Assembly (NCBI GenBank): GCA_947455195.1
Contig: CANGMI010000003.1
Coordinates: forward strand, 385,620 to 449,619
DNA length: 64,000 nucleotides
Reading direction: 5' to 3'
Source: Pseudomonadota bacterium
GTDB taxonomy: Bacteria > Pseudomonadota > Gammaproteobacteria > Burkholderiales > SG8-39
Shown: positions 32,617 to 42,046 of the stretch, piece by piece
Numbering within the stretch: position 1 is the stretch's first letter
How the letters are laid out: the number at the start of each line of letters is the position of its first letter
Program-made: the position numbers and the translations under genes
The notes under the pieces: model-generated
What the model was told of the DNA's origin: nothing
Database searches by the model: none
Seen by the model: only the letters and a program-made list of their open reading frames with translations

Positions 32617-34986
32617 TCAGACGGGAGAATCTGTAGCAATGACCGGGCCAGCCCCCCGTGCAAGCTCCCAGACCCGCGAGGGACTGAGCGGAATCTCGAG
32701 CAACTCGACCCCGCGCGCCGGCAACTGCAAGGCGTCCTCGATGGCCTGGGCAAAGAGCGGCCCGACCGGAATTGCGCCCGCCTCGCCCACGCCCTTGATA
32801 CCCAGCGGGTTGAGCGGTGAAGGGGTCTCGACGTGTCCAAGCTCGATCGTCGGCACGTCCATGGAGCTGGGCAGCAGGTAATCGGCGAGCGAGGCGTTGA
32901 GCAGCTGGCCCTCGCTGTCGAACACGAGCTGCTCGAAGAAAGCATTGCCGATGCCCTGCGCCACGCCGCCGCGCACCTGCCCCTCGACGATCATCGGGTT
33001 GATGACAACCCCGCAATCGTGCACCACCACATACCGCAGGATGCGCACGTTCATGGTGCGGGGGTCAACCTCGATCACCATCGCGTGCGCGCCATTCGCG
33101 GTGCTGCCCGAAGGTGGGCCGAAGTAGCTGGTGGACTCCAGCCCAGGCTCGGAACCGGCTGCCACCGCGCCCCGCATCGGGTTGGCGCGCTGGGCGAGTT
33201 CACCGAGGCCCATCGACTTCGAAGGAACGCCGGCAATCGACACCCGCCCTCCTTCCAGCACCAGGTCGCCCTCGGCGCACTCGAAGATCTCGGCGGCAAG
33301 GCGCAAGGCCTTCGCCCGCACCTGCCGTGCCGCCTGATCAATTGCGTTGCCAGCCACCACCGCACCGCGGCTGGCGAAGGTGCCCGCGCCCCAGTAGAAC
33401 TGGTCGGTATCGCCGGTAATGACCTCGATGTCGGCAATGTCGATACCCAGGTGATCGGCCGCAATCTGGGCAAAGCTCGTGTAGTGGCCCTGCCCCTGGG
33501 TACCGATGCCGGTGACGAGGCTCACCCGCCCGTTGGCCTGCACCTGCAGCTTGGCCCCCTCGTAGGGACCGATGCCGGTGCCCTCCACGTAGCAGACCAC
33601 GGCAATCCCGACATGGCGCCCCTGGGCGCGCAGGCGCGGCTGCTCCTCATCGATGAAGTCGCGATAGCCGATGCGCTCGAGGAGCTGGTCGAGCACCTTG
33701 GCGTACTGCCCGCTGTCATAGGTGAGCCGCGTGAAATCCTGGTAGATGAGCGCGTTGTCCCACGGGAACGCGTCCGGCGGAATGAAATTGCGGCGCCGGA
33801 TCTCGGCACGGTCGATCGAGAGTTCTCGCGCGGCGATGTCGAGCAGACGCTCGATGACGAACACGCCGTGCTGGCGCCCTGCACCACGGTAGGGCGTGAC
33901 GATGGGTTTGTGCGTGAAAACGGCGCAGAAGGTGCTGTCGTAATGGGGGATCGCGTAGGGGCCCAGGAGCGTGCACTGGCTGTTGATCGGTACGGTGAGG
34001 CCGTACGGATCGTAGGCACCGGTGTCGTGCAGGAACTCGTCGCGCACGCCGAGAATGCGACCGTCGGCGCCGAGCGCGATTTCGGCGTCGTGGACCTGGC
34101 CGCGCTCATGCGTGGTGGCCACGAAGTGCTCGGCCCGATCCTCGATCCACTTGACCGGGCGGTGAAGCTGCATGGCAGCCCAGGGCACCAGGATCTCTTC
34201 GGGATAGAACATCATGATCTTGGGCCCGAAGCCACCGCCGATGAAGGGCGCGACCACCCGCACCTGACGCTCACCGAGACCCAGCGCGGCGGCGAGCCCG
34301 TTGCGGACGAAGACCGGGGCCTGGGTGGTATCCCAGACGGTGAGCTTGTCGGCGCGAGGATCCCACTGCGCCACCACGCCGCGGGTCTCGATCGGCGAGG
34401 AGCAGCCGTGGTCGTAGGTGAATCGGCGCCGGATCACATGCGCGGCACCACGCACCGCCATCGCGTAGTCGCCCTTCACCTGGCGCACGCGGGCAGCGAT
34501 ATTGTCGGGCAAGTCCTCGTGCACGCGTGGCGCATCGGGGCGCGCCGCGGCTTCGAGATCGGCCGATACGGGCAGGGGCTCCCAGTCGACGACGATATCC
34601 TCGAGCGCGTCTTCGGCGACATAGCGGCTCTCTGCCACCACGAAGGCCACCGGTTCACCGGCATAGCGCACCTTGTCGCGCGCAATCGGCGCCTGGGTAC
34701 GCTGGTGGAAGAGCGCGCCTTCTATGGGTGGGGGTGGCACGGCCAGCGGCCCGGGGCAGCACACCGCACCAAGGTCGGCCGCGGTGTAGACCGCCACCAC
34801 GCCCTCACGCGCCAGCGCCGCAGCGGCATCGATCGAGCGAATGCGGGCATGGGCAAAGGGGCTGCGCAGAACTGCGGCATGCAGGCAGCCGGGCAGATCG
34901 ATGTCATCGACGAACGTTGCGCGCCCGGTGAGAAGCCGCGCATCCTCGCGTCGCGGGAGCGCGGCACCGAAGGCGCGGGTACTCAT
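32617..34986 (-). CDS. Molybdenum hydroxylase large subunit (xanthine-dehydrogenase family, CoxL-like)
   Basis: The protein is 789 residues from ATG 34986, overlapping the small-subunit stop by ATGA. It has RREDARLLTGRATFVDDI at the N-terminus, PFIGGGFGPKI, VTPYRGAGRQHG, TQGQGHYTSFAQIAADHLG and the active-site glutamate in IKGVGEAGAI. These place it in the molybdopterin-cytosine-dinucleotide hydroxylases acting on aldehydes or N-heteroaromatics. The AYRCSFR loop that defines CO dehydrogenase is absent, so CO is not its substrate. With the two upstream subunits it hydroxylates a carbon next to a ring nitrogen or an aldehyde using water. Confidence 0.93.
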   Translation of the reverse strand: MSTRAFGAALPRREDARLLTGRATFVDDIDLPGCLHAAVLRSPFAHARIRSIDAAAALAREGVVAVYTAADLGAVCCPGPLAVPPPPIEGALFHQRTQAPIARDKVRYAGEPVAFVVAESRYVAEDALEDIVVDWEPLPVSADLEAAARPDAPRVHEDLPDNIAARVRQVKGDYAMAVRGAAHVIRRRFTYDHGCSSPIETRGVVAQWDPRADKLTVWDTTQAPVFVRNGLAAALGLGERQVRVVAPFIGGGFGPKIMMFYPEEILVPWAAMQLHRPVKWIEDRAEHFVATTHERGQVHDAEIALGADGRILGVRDEFLHDTGAYDPYGLTVPINSQCTLLGPYAIPHYDSTFCAVFTHKPIVTPYRGAGRQHGVFVIERLLDIAARELSIDRAEIRRRNFIPPDAFPWDNALIYQDFTRLTYDSGQYAKVLDQLLERIGYRDFIDEEQPRLRAQGRHVGIAVVCYVEGTGIGPYEGAKLQVQANGRVSLVTGIGTQGQGHYTSFAQIAADHLGIDIADIEVITGDTDQFYWGAGTFASRGAVVAGNAIDQAARQVRAKALRLAAEIFECAEGDLVLEGGRVSIAGVPSKSMGLGELAQRANPMRGAVAAGSEPGLESTSYFGPPSGSTANGAHAMVIEVDPRTMNVRILRYVVVHDCGVVINPMIVEGQVRGGVAQGIGNAFFEQLVFDSEGQLLNASLADYLLPSSMDVPTIELGHVETPSPLNPLGIKGVGEAGAIPVGPLFAQAIEDALQLPARGVELLEIPLSPSRVWELARGAGPVIATDSPV

Positions 34987-35468
34987 GCACCCTCCTTCGC
35001 CATGGCGGCCGCCCGGGACACCGCTGCCACGATGTTCTGGTAACCCGTGCAGCGGCACAGATTGCCCGAGAGCGCCTTGCGGATGGCCGCCTCGTCGGGG
35101 TCGGGGTGCTGCTCGAGGAAGGCCTTCATCGTCATGAGGATGCCCGGGGTGCAGTAGCCGCATTGCAGGCCATGACAGGCGCGAAACGCCGCCTGCAGCG
35201 GATGCAGGCGCTCGGGTGTGCCGAGGCTCTCGACCGTCTCGATCGAATGGCCGTGGGTCTGCACGGCAAACAGGAGGCAGGCGCGCGCCGGCACACCATC
35301 GTGCAGTATGGTGCAGGCACCGCAGACGCCGTGCTCGCAACCCACATGGGTGCCGGTGAGCCCCAGGCGATGACGGATGAAATCGGACAGGAGCAGCCGG
35401 GCCTCGACCTCGGCCTCGCGCTCGGTGCCATTGACGGTGACGCGTATCGGGTACTGGCGGGCAGCCAT
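34983..35468 (-). CDS. Molybdenum hydroxylase [2Fe-2S] small subunit (CoxS-like)
   Basis: This 161-residue protein starts at ATG 35468. The N-terminal plant-type cluster reads C-E-H-G-V-C-G-A-C, with the fourth cysteine in PARAC, and the C-terminal cluster reads CHGLQCGYCTPGI with CRCTGY. It passes electrons from the molybdenum site to the FAD subunit. It overlaps the upstream FAD-subunit gene by one base (TGATG) and the large-subunit gene by four, so all three are co-translated. Confidence 0.95.
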   Translation of the reverse strand: MAARQYPIRVTVNGTEREAEVEARLLLSDFIRHRLGLTGTHVGCEHGVCGACTILHDGVPARACLLFAVQTHGHSIETVESLGTPERLHPLQAAFRACHGLQCGYCTPGILMTMKAFLEQHPDPDEAAIRKALSGNLCRCTGYQNIVAAVSRAAAMAKEGA

Positions 35469-36379
35469 CAGATGCTCCGGCGGGGTGAGTGGGCAGCAGC
35501 GCGCCCGAAGGCCATGGCGATGGCGCGCGCGGCAAGCACCTGAGCGAGGTGGCGCTGGTAGTCGGCAGTGACATGGACCGTACCGGGTGGGTCGATGGAT
35601 GCGGCCAGCGCCGCACCCGCTGCCTCGCACAGTGCCTCGAGGGCCACGGGGTCCGACCCCGGGGTGGCCGCACGCAGCACAGCCGCCGTTGCGGCGCTGG
35701 CCACGGGCCGATCGCCGGCACCACAACACACCACGCGCGCGTCGGTGCAGGCACCGCTCGCATCGAGCTGCAGGAGCACCGCCACACCCATCATGGCGTA
35801 GTCGCCGGGGCGGCGGGCCAGTTCGAGAAAGGCCGTGCCGGTGCCGGTTGGCAAGGGCTCGAGCTGCACCCGGGCCAGCAGTTCATCAGGCTCGAGCGCC
35901 GTGGTGTAGGTGCCCTGGAAGAAGTCGGCTGCCGGAATCGATCGCTCACCCCTGATCGACACGGCGTGCAACTGCGCCTTCAGGGCCACCATCACGGCGG
36001 GCAATTCGGAGGCCGGGTCGGCATGCGCCAGATTGCCGCAGAGGGTGCCGCGATTGCGCACCTGCGGATGGGCCACTTCGCGGATGGCCTCAACGAGCAG
36101 CGGCTGATGACGAGCCACCTCACGATCCGATTCGACCCGGGCGTGTCGTACCAGCGCGCCGATCCCGAGAGCGCCGCTCGAACTGCAGCTGAGATGGTCA
36201 AGGTCAGCGACACCGTTGAGGTCGATCAGGACCGCGGGGCGCACGAGGCGAAAGTTCATGGCCGGCACCAGGCTCTGGCCGCCAGCAAGAAAGCGGGCGT
36301 CCTCGCCATGGCGTGCCTTGAGCGCAAGCGCTTCAGCCAGGCTGGTCGGTGCCTCGTAATCGAACGCTGGGGGTTTCAT
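35468..36379 (-). CDS. Molybdenum hydroxylase FAD subunit (CoxM-like)
   Basis: This 303-residue protein opens MKPPAFDYEAPTSLAEALAL and carries the FAD motifs AGGQSLVPAMNFRL (about 32-45) and the TLCGNLAHADPASE block (about 112-125). It transfers electrons from the iron-sulfur subunit to the final acceptor. The gene is first in a M-S-L operon; 169 bases with no gene separate its start from the upstream metallo-hydrolase stop and should hold the promoter. I saw no maturation genes (CoxD/E/F, XdhC) in the window. Confidence 0.94.
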   Translation of the reverse strand: MKPPAFDYEAPTSLAEALALKARHGEDARFLAGGQSLVPAMNFRLVRPAVLIDLNGVADLDHLSCSSSGALGIGALVRHARVESDREVARHQPLLVEAIREVAHPQVRNRGTLCGNLAHADPASELPAVMVALKAQLHAVSIRGERSIPAADFFQGTYTTALEPDELLARVQLEPLPTGTGTAFLELARRPGDYAMMGVAVLLQLDASGACTDARVVCCGAGDRPVASAATAAVLRAATPGSDPVALEALCEAAGAALAASIDPPGTVHVTADYQRHLAQVLAARAIAMAFGRAAAHSPRRSI

Positions 36380-36548
36380 CGGCAGGCGTACTCGGTCAGC
36401 AGAAGGGCCAGTGTGCGTTCAAGGCCGATCAGCCCGGGCACCCGACCGACAGGGTTTCACCGTGTGTCTCAAGCAATGCGCATGCCACGGTTCGAGCGCG
36501 CTCGCTGTGGTGCGCCGGTTGCGCCCGATCCGGCGTGCCAGGGTCGGA

Positions 36549-37448
36549 TCACGCAAAGACGGGCGAGACCTCGCCTGCAAACTGCCAGCTGTACCCGCTG
36601 CGCCAGCGCTGGACGCGTCCGGCCGACGGCGCCGGAAAATGGTTGGGCAAGAGCCACACATCACGGTCGGCCGCCCAGCGCAGGATGTCGAGTCGGGTTC
36701 GCCGCGACGCCACGGGGTCGACGCAAAAGCGGGTACTCCAGTCCGGGTAGCGGATCTGCAAGAGGGTGTGGAGCACATCACCCAGGAGGAGCGCCCGCGC
36801 ACCCTCGGACTGGACATCGACGACCACACCCCCGGGGGTATGCCCGGGTGCAGGACGCAGGCCGATGCCGGCGGTCAGGGCGTGGTCACCGGCGACCAGT
36901 TCGGCCTGCCCGGCGGTGATCACCGGCAACACGCTGTCGGCGAGATAATCACCGGTGCGCTGCATTGCCGTTGCCCCCGCCTTGCTAGCCCAGTAATCGA
37001 ACTCGGCACGCGGAAAGAGGTAGCGGGCGTTGGGAAAGCTCGGTACCCACTGCCCGTTGTCGAGCCGGGTGTTGCCACCCACATGGTCGACATGAAAGTG
37101 CGTGCAGACAACGTGCGTCACATCGGCGGGACGGAAACCGGCGGCCTCCAGGCGGGCAAGCCAGCCCCAGGCCTGCTGGTCGAAACTGGCCCGCCGGCGC
37201 GACTTGCAGTCGCCCACGCAGGTGTCGACCACGATCAGGGCATCAGCCGTGCGCACCACAAACCCCTGGAAGGCCAGATTCAACCGAGCGGCAGCGCGGT
37301 CGAAGAACCGCGGTGCGAGCCAGGGCAGATTGGCCTCGAGCAGCGCCGGGGTCATGTCCGGATAGACCTCGAACGGATCGAGTACGGCAAAGGTCGATTC
37401 CTCGACCCGGCTGATGCTCACCCGCCCGATGGCCAGCGTGTCGGCCAT
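36549..37448 (-). CDS. Metallo-beta-lactamase-fold hydrolase
   Basis: The protein is 299 residues from ATG 37448. The zinc motif CTHFHVDHVGG lies at about 113-123, with further ligands in PGHTPG and the late LLPNHF segment, an architecture close to lactonases and the AttM/quorum-type group, or to N-acyl or aryl ester hydrolases. No signal peptide is seen. It follows the Liv-type receptor gene by 97 bases on the same strand and precedes the molybdenum hydroxylase operon, so it could open a lactone or ester made in this degradation cluster. Confidence 0.88.
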   Translation of the reverse strand: MADTLAIGRVSISRVEESTFAVLDPFEVYPDMTPALLEANLPWLAPRFFDRAAARLNLAFQGFVVRTADALIVVDTCVGDCKSRRRASFDQQAWGWLARLEAAGFRPADVTHVVCTHFHVDHVGGNTRLDNGQWVPSFPNARYLFPRAEFDYWASKAGATAMQRTGDYLADSVLPVITAGQAELVAGDHALTAGIGLRPAPGHTPGGVVVDVQSEGARALLLGDVLHTLLQIRYPDWSTRFCVDPVASRRTRLDILRWAADRDVWLLPNHFPAPSAGRVQRWRSGYSWQFAGEVSPVFA

Positions 37449-37545
37449 GCTCGAGCCAGCCGGCCCCTTCGGCCCGGTGGGGGTGGGCTGCCCGCCCGCA
37501 GCGGGCGCCTCGAGCCCTGCCGGGCGGGAAGTGGACACGCTCAGA

Positions 37546-38727
37546 TCACCACTTGAGCGAGCACTTGGCCGCGTTGCGATCGGCCAGATCGGTCGCCACG
37601 GTGCCGATGGCCTTGCTGGCCAGGCGGCCCTGGCCATCGCGCGAGACGATGCGCAGATACCAGTTCTGGATCGGGAAATTGTTGACACCCCACTTGAAGT
37701 CGCCGCGCACCGAAGCAAATCGCTTGGCGCGAAGGCCCGCAATGAAGGCTGCCGTGTCTTCGACCCGACCCTTGGCGTCGCGCACCGCAGCGTCGATGAG
37801 CAGCGCATCGTCATAGCCTTGCGCCGCGTACTGGGTGGGCTGGCGCCCGTATTCCTTCTCGAACGCCGCCACGAAGGCCTGATTGGCATCGTTGGGCAGA
37901 TCCATCGCCCAGTGCGACGTGTTGAACAGACCGAGCATCGGCTCGCCTACCGCCCGGATGATGTCGGCATCGGCGCCGACCCCGGCCGTCAGCAACGTGG
38001 TGTCCTTCGACAGGCCCGATGCCACGAACTGCTTGATGAAGTTGATGCCCATGCCCCCGGGCAGGAAGAAGAACACCGCCTGGGGCCTGGCCGCACGAAT
38101 CTGGGCCAGTTCGGCCGAGTAGTCGAGTTGCCCGAGCTTGGTGTAGACCTCATCGACGATCTTGCCCGAGTAGAACGACTTGAAACCGTCCAGGGCGTCC
38201 TTGCCTGCCTGGTAGTTCGGCGCAAAGAGCATCACATTGCCGTAGCCACGCTGGGTCGCCAGCATGCCGGGTGCGCCATTGTTGATGTCGTTCTGCCAGG
38301 CCGTCGAGAAGAAGAGCCGGTTGCACTGCTCGCCGGCAAACTGGGTCGGGCCGGCGTTGGGGCTGATGTAGACCGTACCGGCCTCGAACGCCTTGGGTGC
38401 CACTGCAAGCAGGACATTGGAAAACACGATGCCCGTGAGCACGTTGACCCGATCGCGCTTGAGCATGCGATCGGCGATCTGCACACCGGTTTCGGGGCTG
38501 AGCTGATCGTCGGCAATGAGCACTTCGGCGGGCAGGCCGCCGAGCTTGCCACCCTTCATCTTGACCGCGAGCATGAAGGCGTCGCGAATGTCGACCCCGA
38601 GCGCCGCACTCGGCCCGGAGAGCGTGGAGATGAACCCGACCTTGATGCGATCGGCGGCCTGCACCGGGGCAGTGCACACGGCACTGGCCAGAGCCAGCAA
38701 GGCAAGGACTGCGGTCGACTTGTGCAT
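37546..38727 (-). CDS. ABC-transporter substrate-binding protein, branched-chain amino acid (Liv) type
   Basis: This 393-residue protein starts at ATG 38727 with GGAGG four bases upstream. A signal peptide (about 1-24, ending VQAA) precedes a type I periplasmic-binding domain: KVGFISTLSGPSAALGVDIRDAFMLA, IADDQLSPETGVQIADRML, YISPNAGPTQFAGEQC and TQYAAQGYDDALLI. Members near this branch bind aromatic acids as well as amino acids. No permease genes follow; the complete Liv cassette at 45.8-50.4 kb is far off and has its own receptor. It sits in the Rieske/hydroxylase cluster, suggesting an aromatic or heterocyclic ligand. Confidence 0.92.
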   Translation of the reverse strand: MHKSTAVLALLALASAVCTAPVQAADRIKVGFISTLSGPSAALGVDIRDAFMLAVKMKGGKLGGLPAEVLIADDQLSPETGVQIADRMLKRDRVNVLTGIVFSNVLLAVAPKAFEAGTVYISPNAGPTQFAGEQCNRLFFSTAWQNDINNGAPGMLATQRGYGNVMLFAPNYQAGKDALDGFKSFYSGKIVDEVYTKLGQLDYSAELAQIRAARPQAVFFFLPGGMGINFIKQFVASGLSKDTTLLTAGVGADADIIRAVGEPMLGLFNTSHWAMDLPNDANQAFVAAFEKEYGRQPTQYAAQGYDDALLIDAAVRDAKGRVEDTAAFIAGLRAKRFASVRGDFKWGVNNFPIQNWYLRIVSRDGQGRLASKAIGTVATDLADRNAAKCSLKW

Positions 38728-38920
38728 GTGACCTCCAGGGAAAGCTGCATTCTTCTCGATCGGCGACGATGACGCAATGACTCGTGCCCGGCGGGAGGGC
38801 GGCGGCCTCGCTGCCGCCCCTGGTACGGATGTTGCGCGTCAACCGCCGATGGGCTGGCGCAACGCATGGCGATGCTCGCCACGGGCCCACTGCAACCCTT
38901 GATCTCCCGAGGCACTGACC

Positions 38921-40399
38921 ATGGGCGCCGACACGCTCGCGACACCCCCGAACACCCTGCATGCCCTTGACCTCCTGGCCGAGCGCGCCCGCCATGAACT
39001 GGCCATGACCGCCTACCCGGCCAAGTCCTGGGTGAAACCCCTGCCTGGCCGTGGCGCCGGTGATGTCATCGATGTACTGATCGTGGGCGCCGGGCAGTCG
39101 GGCATGGCCTGCGCGCTGGCGTTGCGCCGCGACGGCATCGACAACGTACTGCTCGTCGACGAAAACCCCGAGGGGACCGAGGGACCGTGGGAAACCTATG
39201 CGCGGATGATCGAACTGCGCACGCCCAAGTTCACCGTGGGCATGGACATGGGTATCCCGAGCCTCACGGCACAGGCCTGGTTCGAGACACGCTACGGGCG
39301 CGAAGCCTGGGCCGCGATCACCCGCGTACCGCGTCACGACTGGATGGCCTATCTGCGCTGGTACCGGCGGGTGCTTGATCTGCCGATCCGCAACGAAGTG
39401 CGGGTCACCGCCATCGAGCCCGCCGAGGGCTGCCTGCGCGTGCTCACCACGACCAGCAACGGCGCGGCCACCCTGCTGGCGCGGCGGGTGATTCTCGCCA
39501 CCGGCTACGACGGCTCGGGCCACTGGCAGATTCCCGAGTTCATCCGCAGCGCGGTGGCCCCGGAGCGACTGCTTCACTCCAACCAGGTGTTCGACTGTGC
39601 CGCGCTGCGTGGCCTGCGCGTGGGCATCCTCGGCCATGGGGCGAGCGCGTTCGATACGGCCGGTGCCCTGCTCGAAGCCGGCGCCCGCTCGGTCGACCTG
39701 TGCTACCGGCGCCAGCAGATTCCAACCATCAACCCGCATCGGTGGATCGAATCGGCCGGCTTCCTGAAGCATTACCCCGAACTGCCCGATGAGATCCGCT
39801 GGCAGACGGCCTATCACTTCGAGACGGCCGACCAGCCGCCCACGCAGCGCTCGTTCGACAACGCCAGCCGCCATCCGAACTTTCGTCGTCACCCGGGAAC
39901 GCCCTGGCTGCGGCTGGAAGACGACGGACACACCGTCAAGGTGCACACACCGCACCGGTTGTTCGAATTCGATTTCATCATCGCCGCCACCGGGTCGCAG
40001 CCCGACCTCGCCGCACGCCCCGAACTGGCCGCCATCGAGTCGCAGATCCTGCGCTGGGCCGACGTGTACCAGCCACCGCCCGACCTGGTGAACCCGGTGC
40101 TGGGCTTGTACCCCTACCTGGGGCCGCACTACGAACTGCGCGAACGCACCCCGGGCAGCGCACCCTGGTTGTCCCGGATTCATGCGTACAGCTTCGCAGC
40201 CTATGTCAGCCAGGGGCCGCACTCGACCTCGATCAGTGGCCATCGGCATTCGATACCGCGCATGGTCCGCTCGATCACGCGCAGCTTCTTTCTCGAACAG
40301 CAGGGCTCGATGGTGGCAAGCCTCAAGGCCTACGACGAAGCCGAACTGGTGATACCCGATACACCCGCTGAAGCGACCCGACCGCAGCACGCCGCCTGA
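38921..40399 (+). CDS. Flavin-dependent monooxygenase (FAD/NAD(P)-binding)
   Basis: This 492-residue protein starts at ATG 38921 with GAGG eight bases upstream. The FAD Rossmann motif DVLIVGAGQSGMACALAL lies at about 50-67, and a second nucleotide-binding motif, VGILGHGASAFDTAGALLEAG, at about 229-249. Together with FDFIIAATGSQPD this is the layout of class B (Baeyer-Villiger or N-hydroxylating) monooxygenases and related NAD(P)-dependent enzymes. The FXGXXXHXXXWP fingerprint is not clearly present. It is divergent from the Liv-type receptor gene, with 193 bases between, and may share a promoter region. Confidence 0.87.
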   Translation: MGADTLATPPNTLHALDLLAERARHELAMTAYPAKSWVKPLPGRGAGDVIDVLIVGAGQSGMACALALRRDGIDNVLLVDENPEGTEGPWETYARMIELRTPKFTVGMDMGIPSLTAQAWFETRYGREAWAAITRVPRHDWMAYLRWYRRVLDLPIRNEVRVTAIEPAEGCLRVLTTTSNGAATLLARRVILATGYDGSGHWQIPEFIRSAVAPERLLHSNQVFDCAALRGLRVGILGHGASAFDTAGALLEAGARSVDLCYRRQQIPTINPHRWIESAGFLKHYPELPDEIRWQTAYHFETADQPPTQRSFDNASRHPNFRRHPGTPWLRLEDDGHTVKVHTPHRLFEFDFIIAATGSQPDLAARPELAAIESQILRWADVYQPPPDLVNPVLGLYPYLGPHYELRERTPGSAPWLSRIHAYSFAAYVSQGPHSTSISGHRHSIPRMVRSITRSFFLEQQGSMVASLKAYDEAELVIPDTPAEATRPQHAA

Positions 40400-40460
40400 C
40401 GGGCGGCGCCCCGCGAGTCACGAACCTGACCTGTCGCGCGGGTAAACTCGAGTCTCGCCG

Positions 40461-41951
40461 ATGCAGACCGCTCTCACTCAGGACGCTTCCACCATGCCGC
40501 ACCACACCCGACCCCGCGCCACTGCCAGACGCACGCTTGCAGGCACGGGAACGGCCGCACTCGTTGCGGTGTTGGCACTGGCACTGGCCGGTTGCGGCGG
40601 CACACCGAAGGCGCCGGCACCGAGTGATGCCTGGGTCGAACCAGCCTTCGAGCGCGCACCGCACTCAGGCTGGTCGACCGCGGGCGACGAGGTGGTGTTT
40701 TCCTTCGCCAGCGTCGGTGACAGCCGCCAGGATCCGACGAATCCGGATCCGACCACCCTCATCCCACCCCTCACCGGATCGCTGCTCGAGCAGGATCGCA
40801 TCTGGCTGCAGAACACACGGGCGTGGTCGCGCATCCTGCGCGCGGTGCAGGACCAGAAAGCCAGCATGCTGGTCGTGAACGGCGACATAGTGATGGGCTA
40901 CGGGCGATCGAGCGTGCCCGAGGCCTGGGCCTCCAGGCCGCCTTCGGTAAACGATGTGGCCGCGTCGGACATTGCACGCCTGCAACGCCAGTACGCCTAC
41001 TGGCGCGGCATGGTGGCCGGGCTCTTCGAGACCGGCACCTATGTGCTGCCCGTACCCGGCAACCACGAGACCCAGTGCAGCGACACCGTCACGACCCAGA
41101 AGGGCGCGTGTCGCAAGGGCAAGAGCGCGTACGCCGAAAACGAGGACGCCTGGCGTGCCAACATGGGTGACCTCATCGTCGACACGCGACGCTTCAACGC
41201 CGTCACCGGATTCGAAGCAAGCCAGGTGTCGGGCATCGATCGCGCCACCGCGCCCGGCCCGGCCGAGGGTTTCACCACCGACCAGTCGAAGCTGAGCTAT
41301 TCATTCGACGTGAAGATCGTCGGGGGACTGCTGCACTTTGCGGTCATCAATACCTTTGCCACCGGACAGGACGGCGTGGCGCCGGTGCAGTGGCTCGCCC
41401 GCGACCTCGAGCAGGCGCGCGCGCGGGGCGCCCGGCAGATCTTCGTCTTCGGCCACAAGCCGGCGTTCAACTACAACGCCATGGCCATTCGCGACAAGGT
41501 ATTCGGCCCCGACGGGCTCGACCCGACTCCGGCCGGACGCACCCCGGGCTCGAAGGCCTTCTGGAAAGTGATCGTCGACAACGGGGCCACCTACTTTGCG
41601 GGGCATCTGCATGTGATGCACCTGGACCGCATCGCGTTGCCAACCGATCCGGCGCAACCGCTCGCCGCGGTGGGCACCCGGGAGACCACGCCACGCGGTG
41701 CTGCCTGGCAGGTGCTGGTGGGCTCGGGTGGCTCACCCTTCGATGCGACTCTGGAGGGGCGCTGCCCCGACTGTCGGACCCCGAAACTCAACGAACCCAC
41801 CGACCGGTACTACGCCTGGGCCCGGGTGCTGGTGCATCGCAGTGGGCGGGTGTCACTCGAGATCTGGGGCTTTGATGACAAGTTCGGCCCGGCCCGCGTG
41901 CTCAAGGTGGTGAACTCGCTGCAATCACCCGAGAACCGGCCGCAGCCCTGA
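40461..41951 (+). CDS. Lipoprotein metallophosphoesterase
   Basis: This 496-residue protein from ATG 40461 (ATG 40494 is an alternative) has a basic N-region, a hydrophobic helix and the lipobox ALAGC near residue 48, so it is a lipoprotein facing the periplasm. The calcineurin-type metal motifs follow in order: SVGDSR, VNGDIV, PGNHE, FGHKPAF and FAGHLHVM. It cleaves a phosphoester of unknown nature, possibly nucleotides or phosphonates. The gene ends 96 bases from the convergent amidohydrolase stop, with a hairpin between. Confidence 0.88.
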   Translation: MQTALTQDASTMPHHTRPRATARRTLAGTGTAALVAVLALALAGCGGTPKAPAPSDAWVEPAFERAPHSGWSTAGDEVVFSFASVGDSRQDPTNPDPTTLIPPLTGSLLEQDRIWLQNTRAWSRILRAVQDQKASMLVVNGDIVMGYGRSSVPEAWASRPPSVNDVAASDIARLQRQYAYWRGMVAGLFETGTYVLPVPGNHETQCSDTVTTQKGACRKGKSAYAENEDAWRANMGDLIVDTRRFNAVTGFEASQVSGIDRATAPGPAEGFTTDQSKLSYSFDVKIVGGLLHFAVINTFATGQDGVAPVQWLARDLEQARARGARQIFVFGHKPAFNYNAMAIRDKVFGPDGLDPTPAGRTPGSKAFWKVIVDNGATYFAGHLHVMHLDRIALPTDPAQPLAAVGTRETTPRGAAWQVLVGSGGSPFDATLEGRCPDCRTPKLNEPTDRYYAWARVLVHRSGRVSLEIWGFDDKFGPARVLKVVNSLQSPENRPQP

Positions 41952-41983
41952 GCGCACCCCGGCGGGGCCCGCGCCCGACCCCG

Positions 41984-42010
41984 AACTGGCAGACAAGATG
42001 TCTGCCAGTT
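41984..42010. terminator. Perfect 12-bp inverted repeat between convergent genes (bidirectional terminator)
   Basis: AACTGGCAGACA (41984-41995), AGA, TGTCTGCCAGTT (41999-42010) is a perfect stem with a 3-base loop. It lies midway between two converging stops, at 41951 and 42047, the place for a shared terminator. No T-run follows on either strand, so termination may be weak or rely on other factors. Confidence 0.7.
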
Positions 42011-42046
42011 CCCCTGCCCTGACCGGGCACGGTTCGGGTGCGAGTG

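Noticed and set aside
32617-34986. Carbon monoxide dehydrogenase large subunit
   Set aside because: The AYRCSFR active-site loop is absent (TPYRGAGR is found), so the general hydroxylase call is safer.
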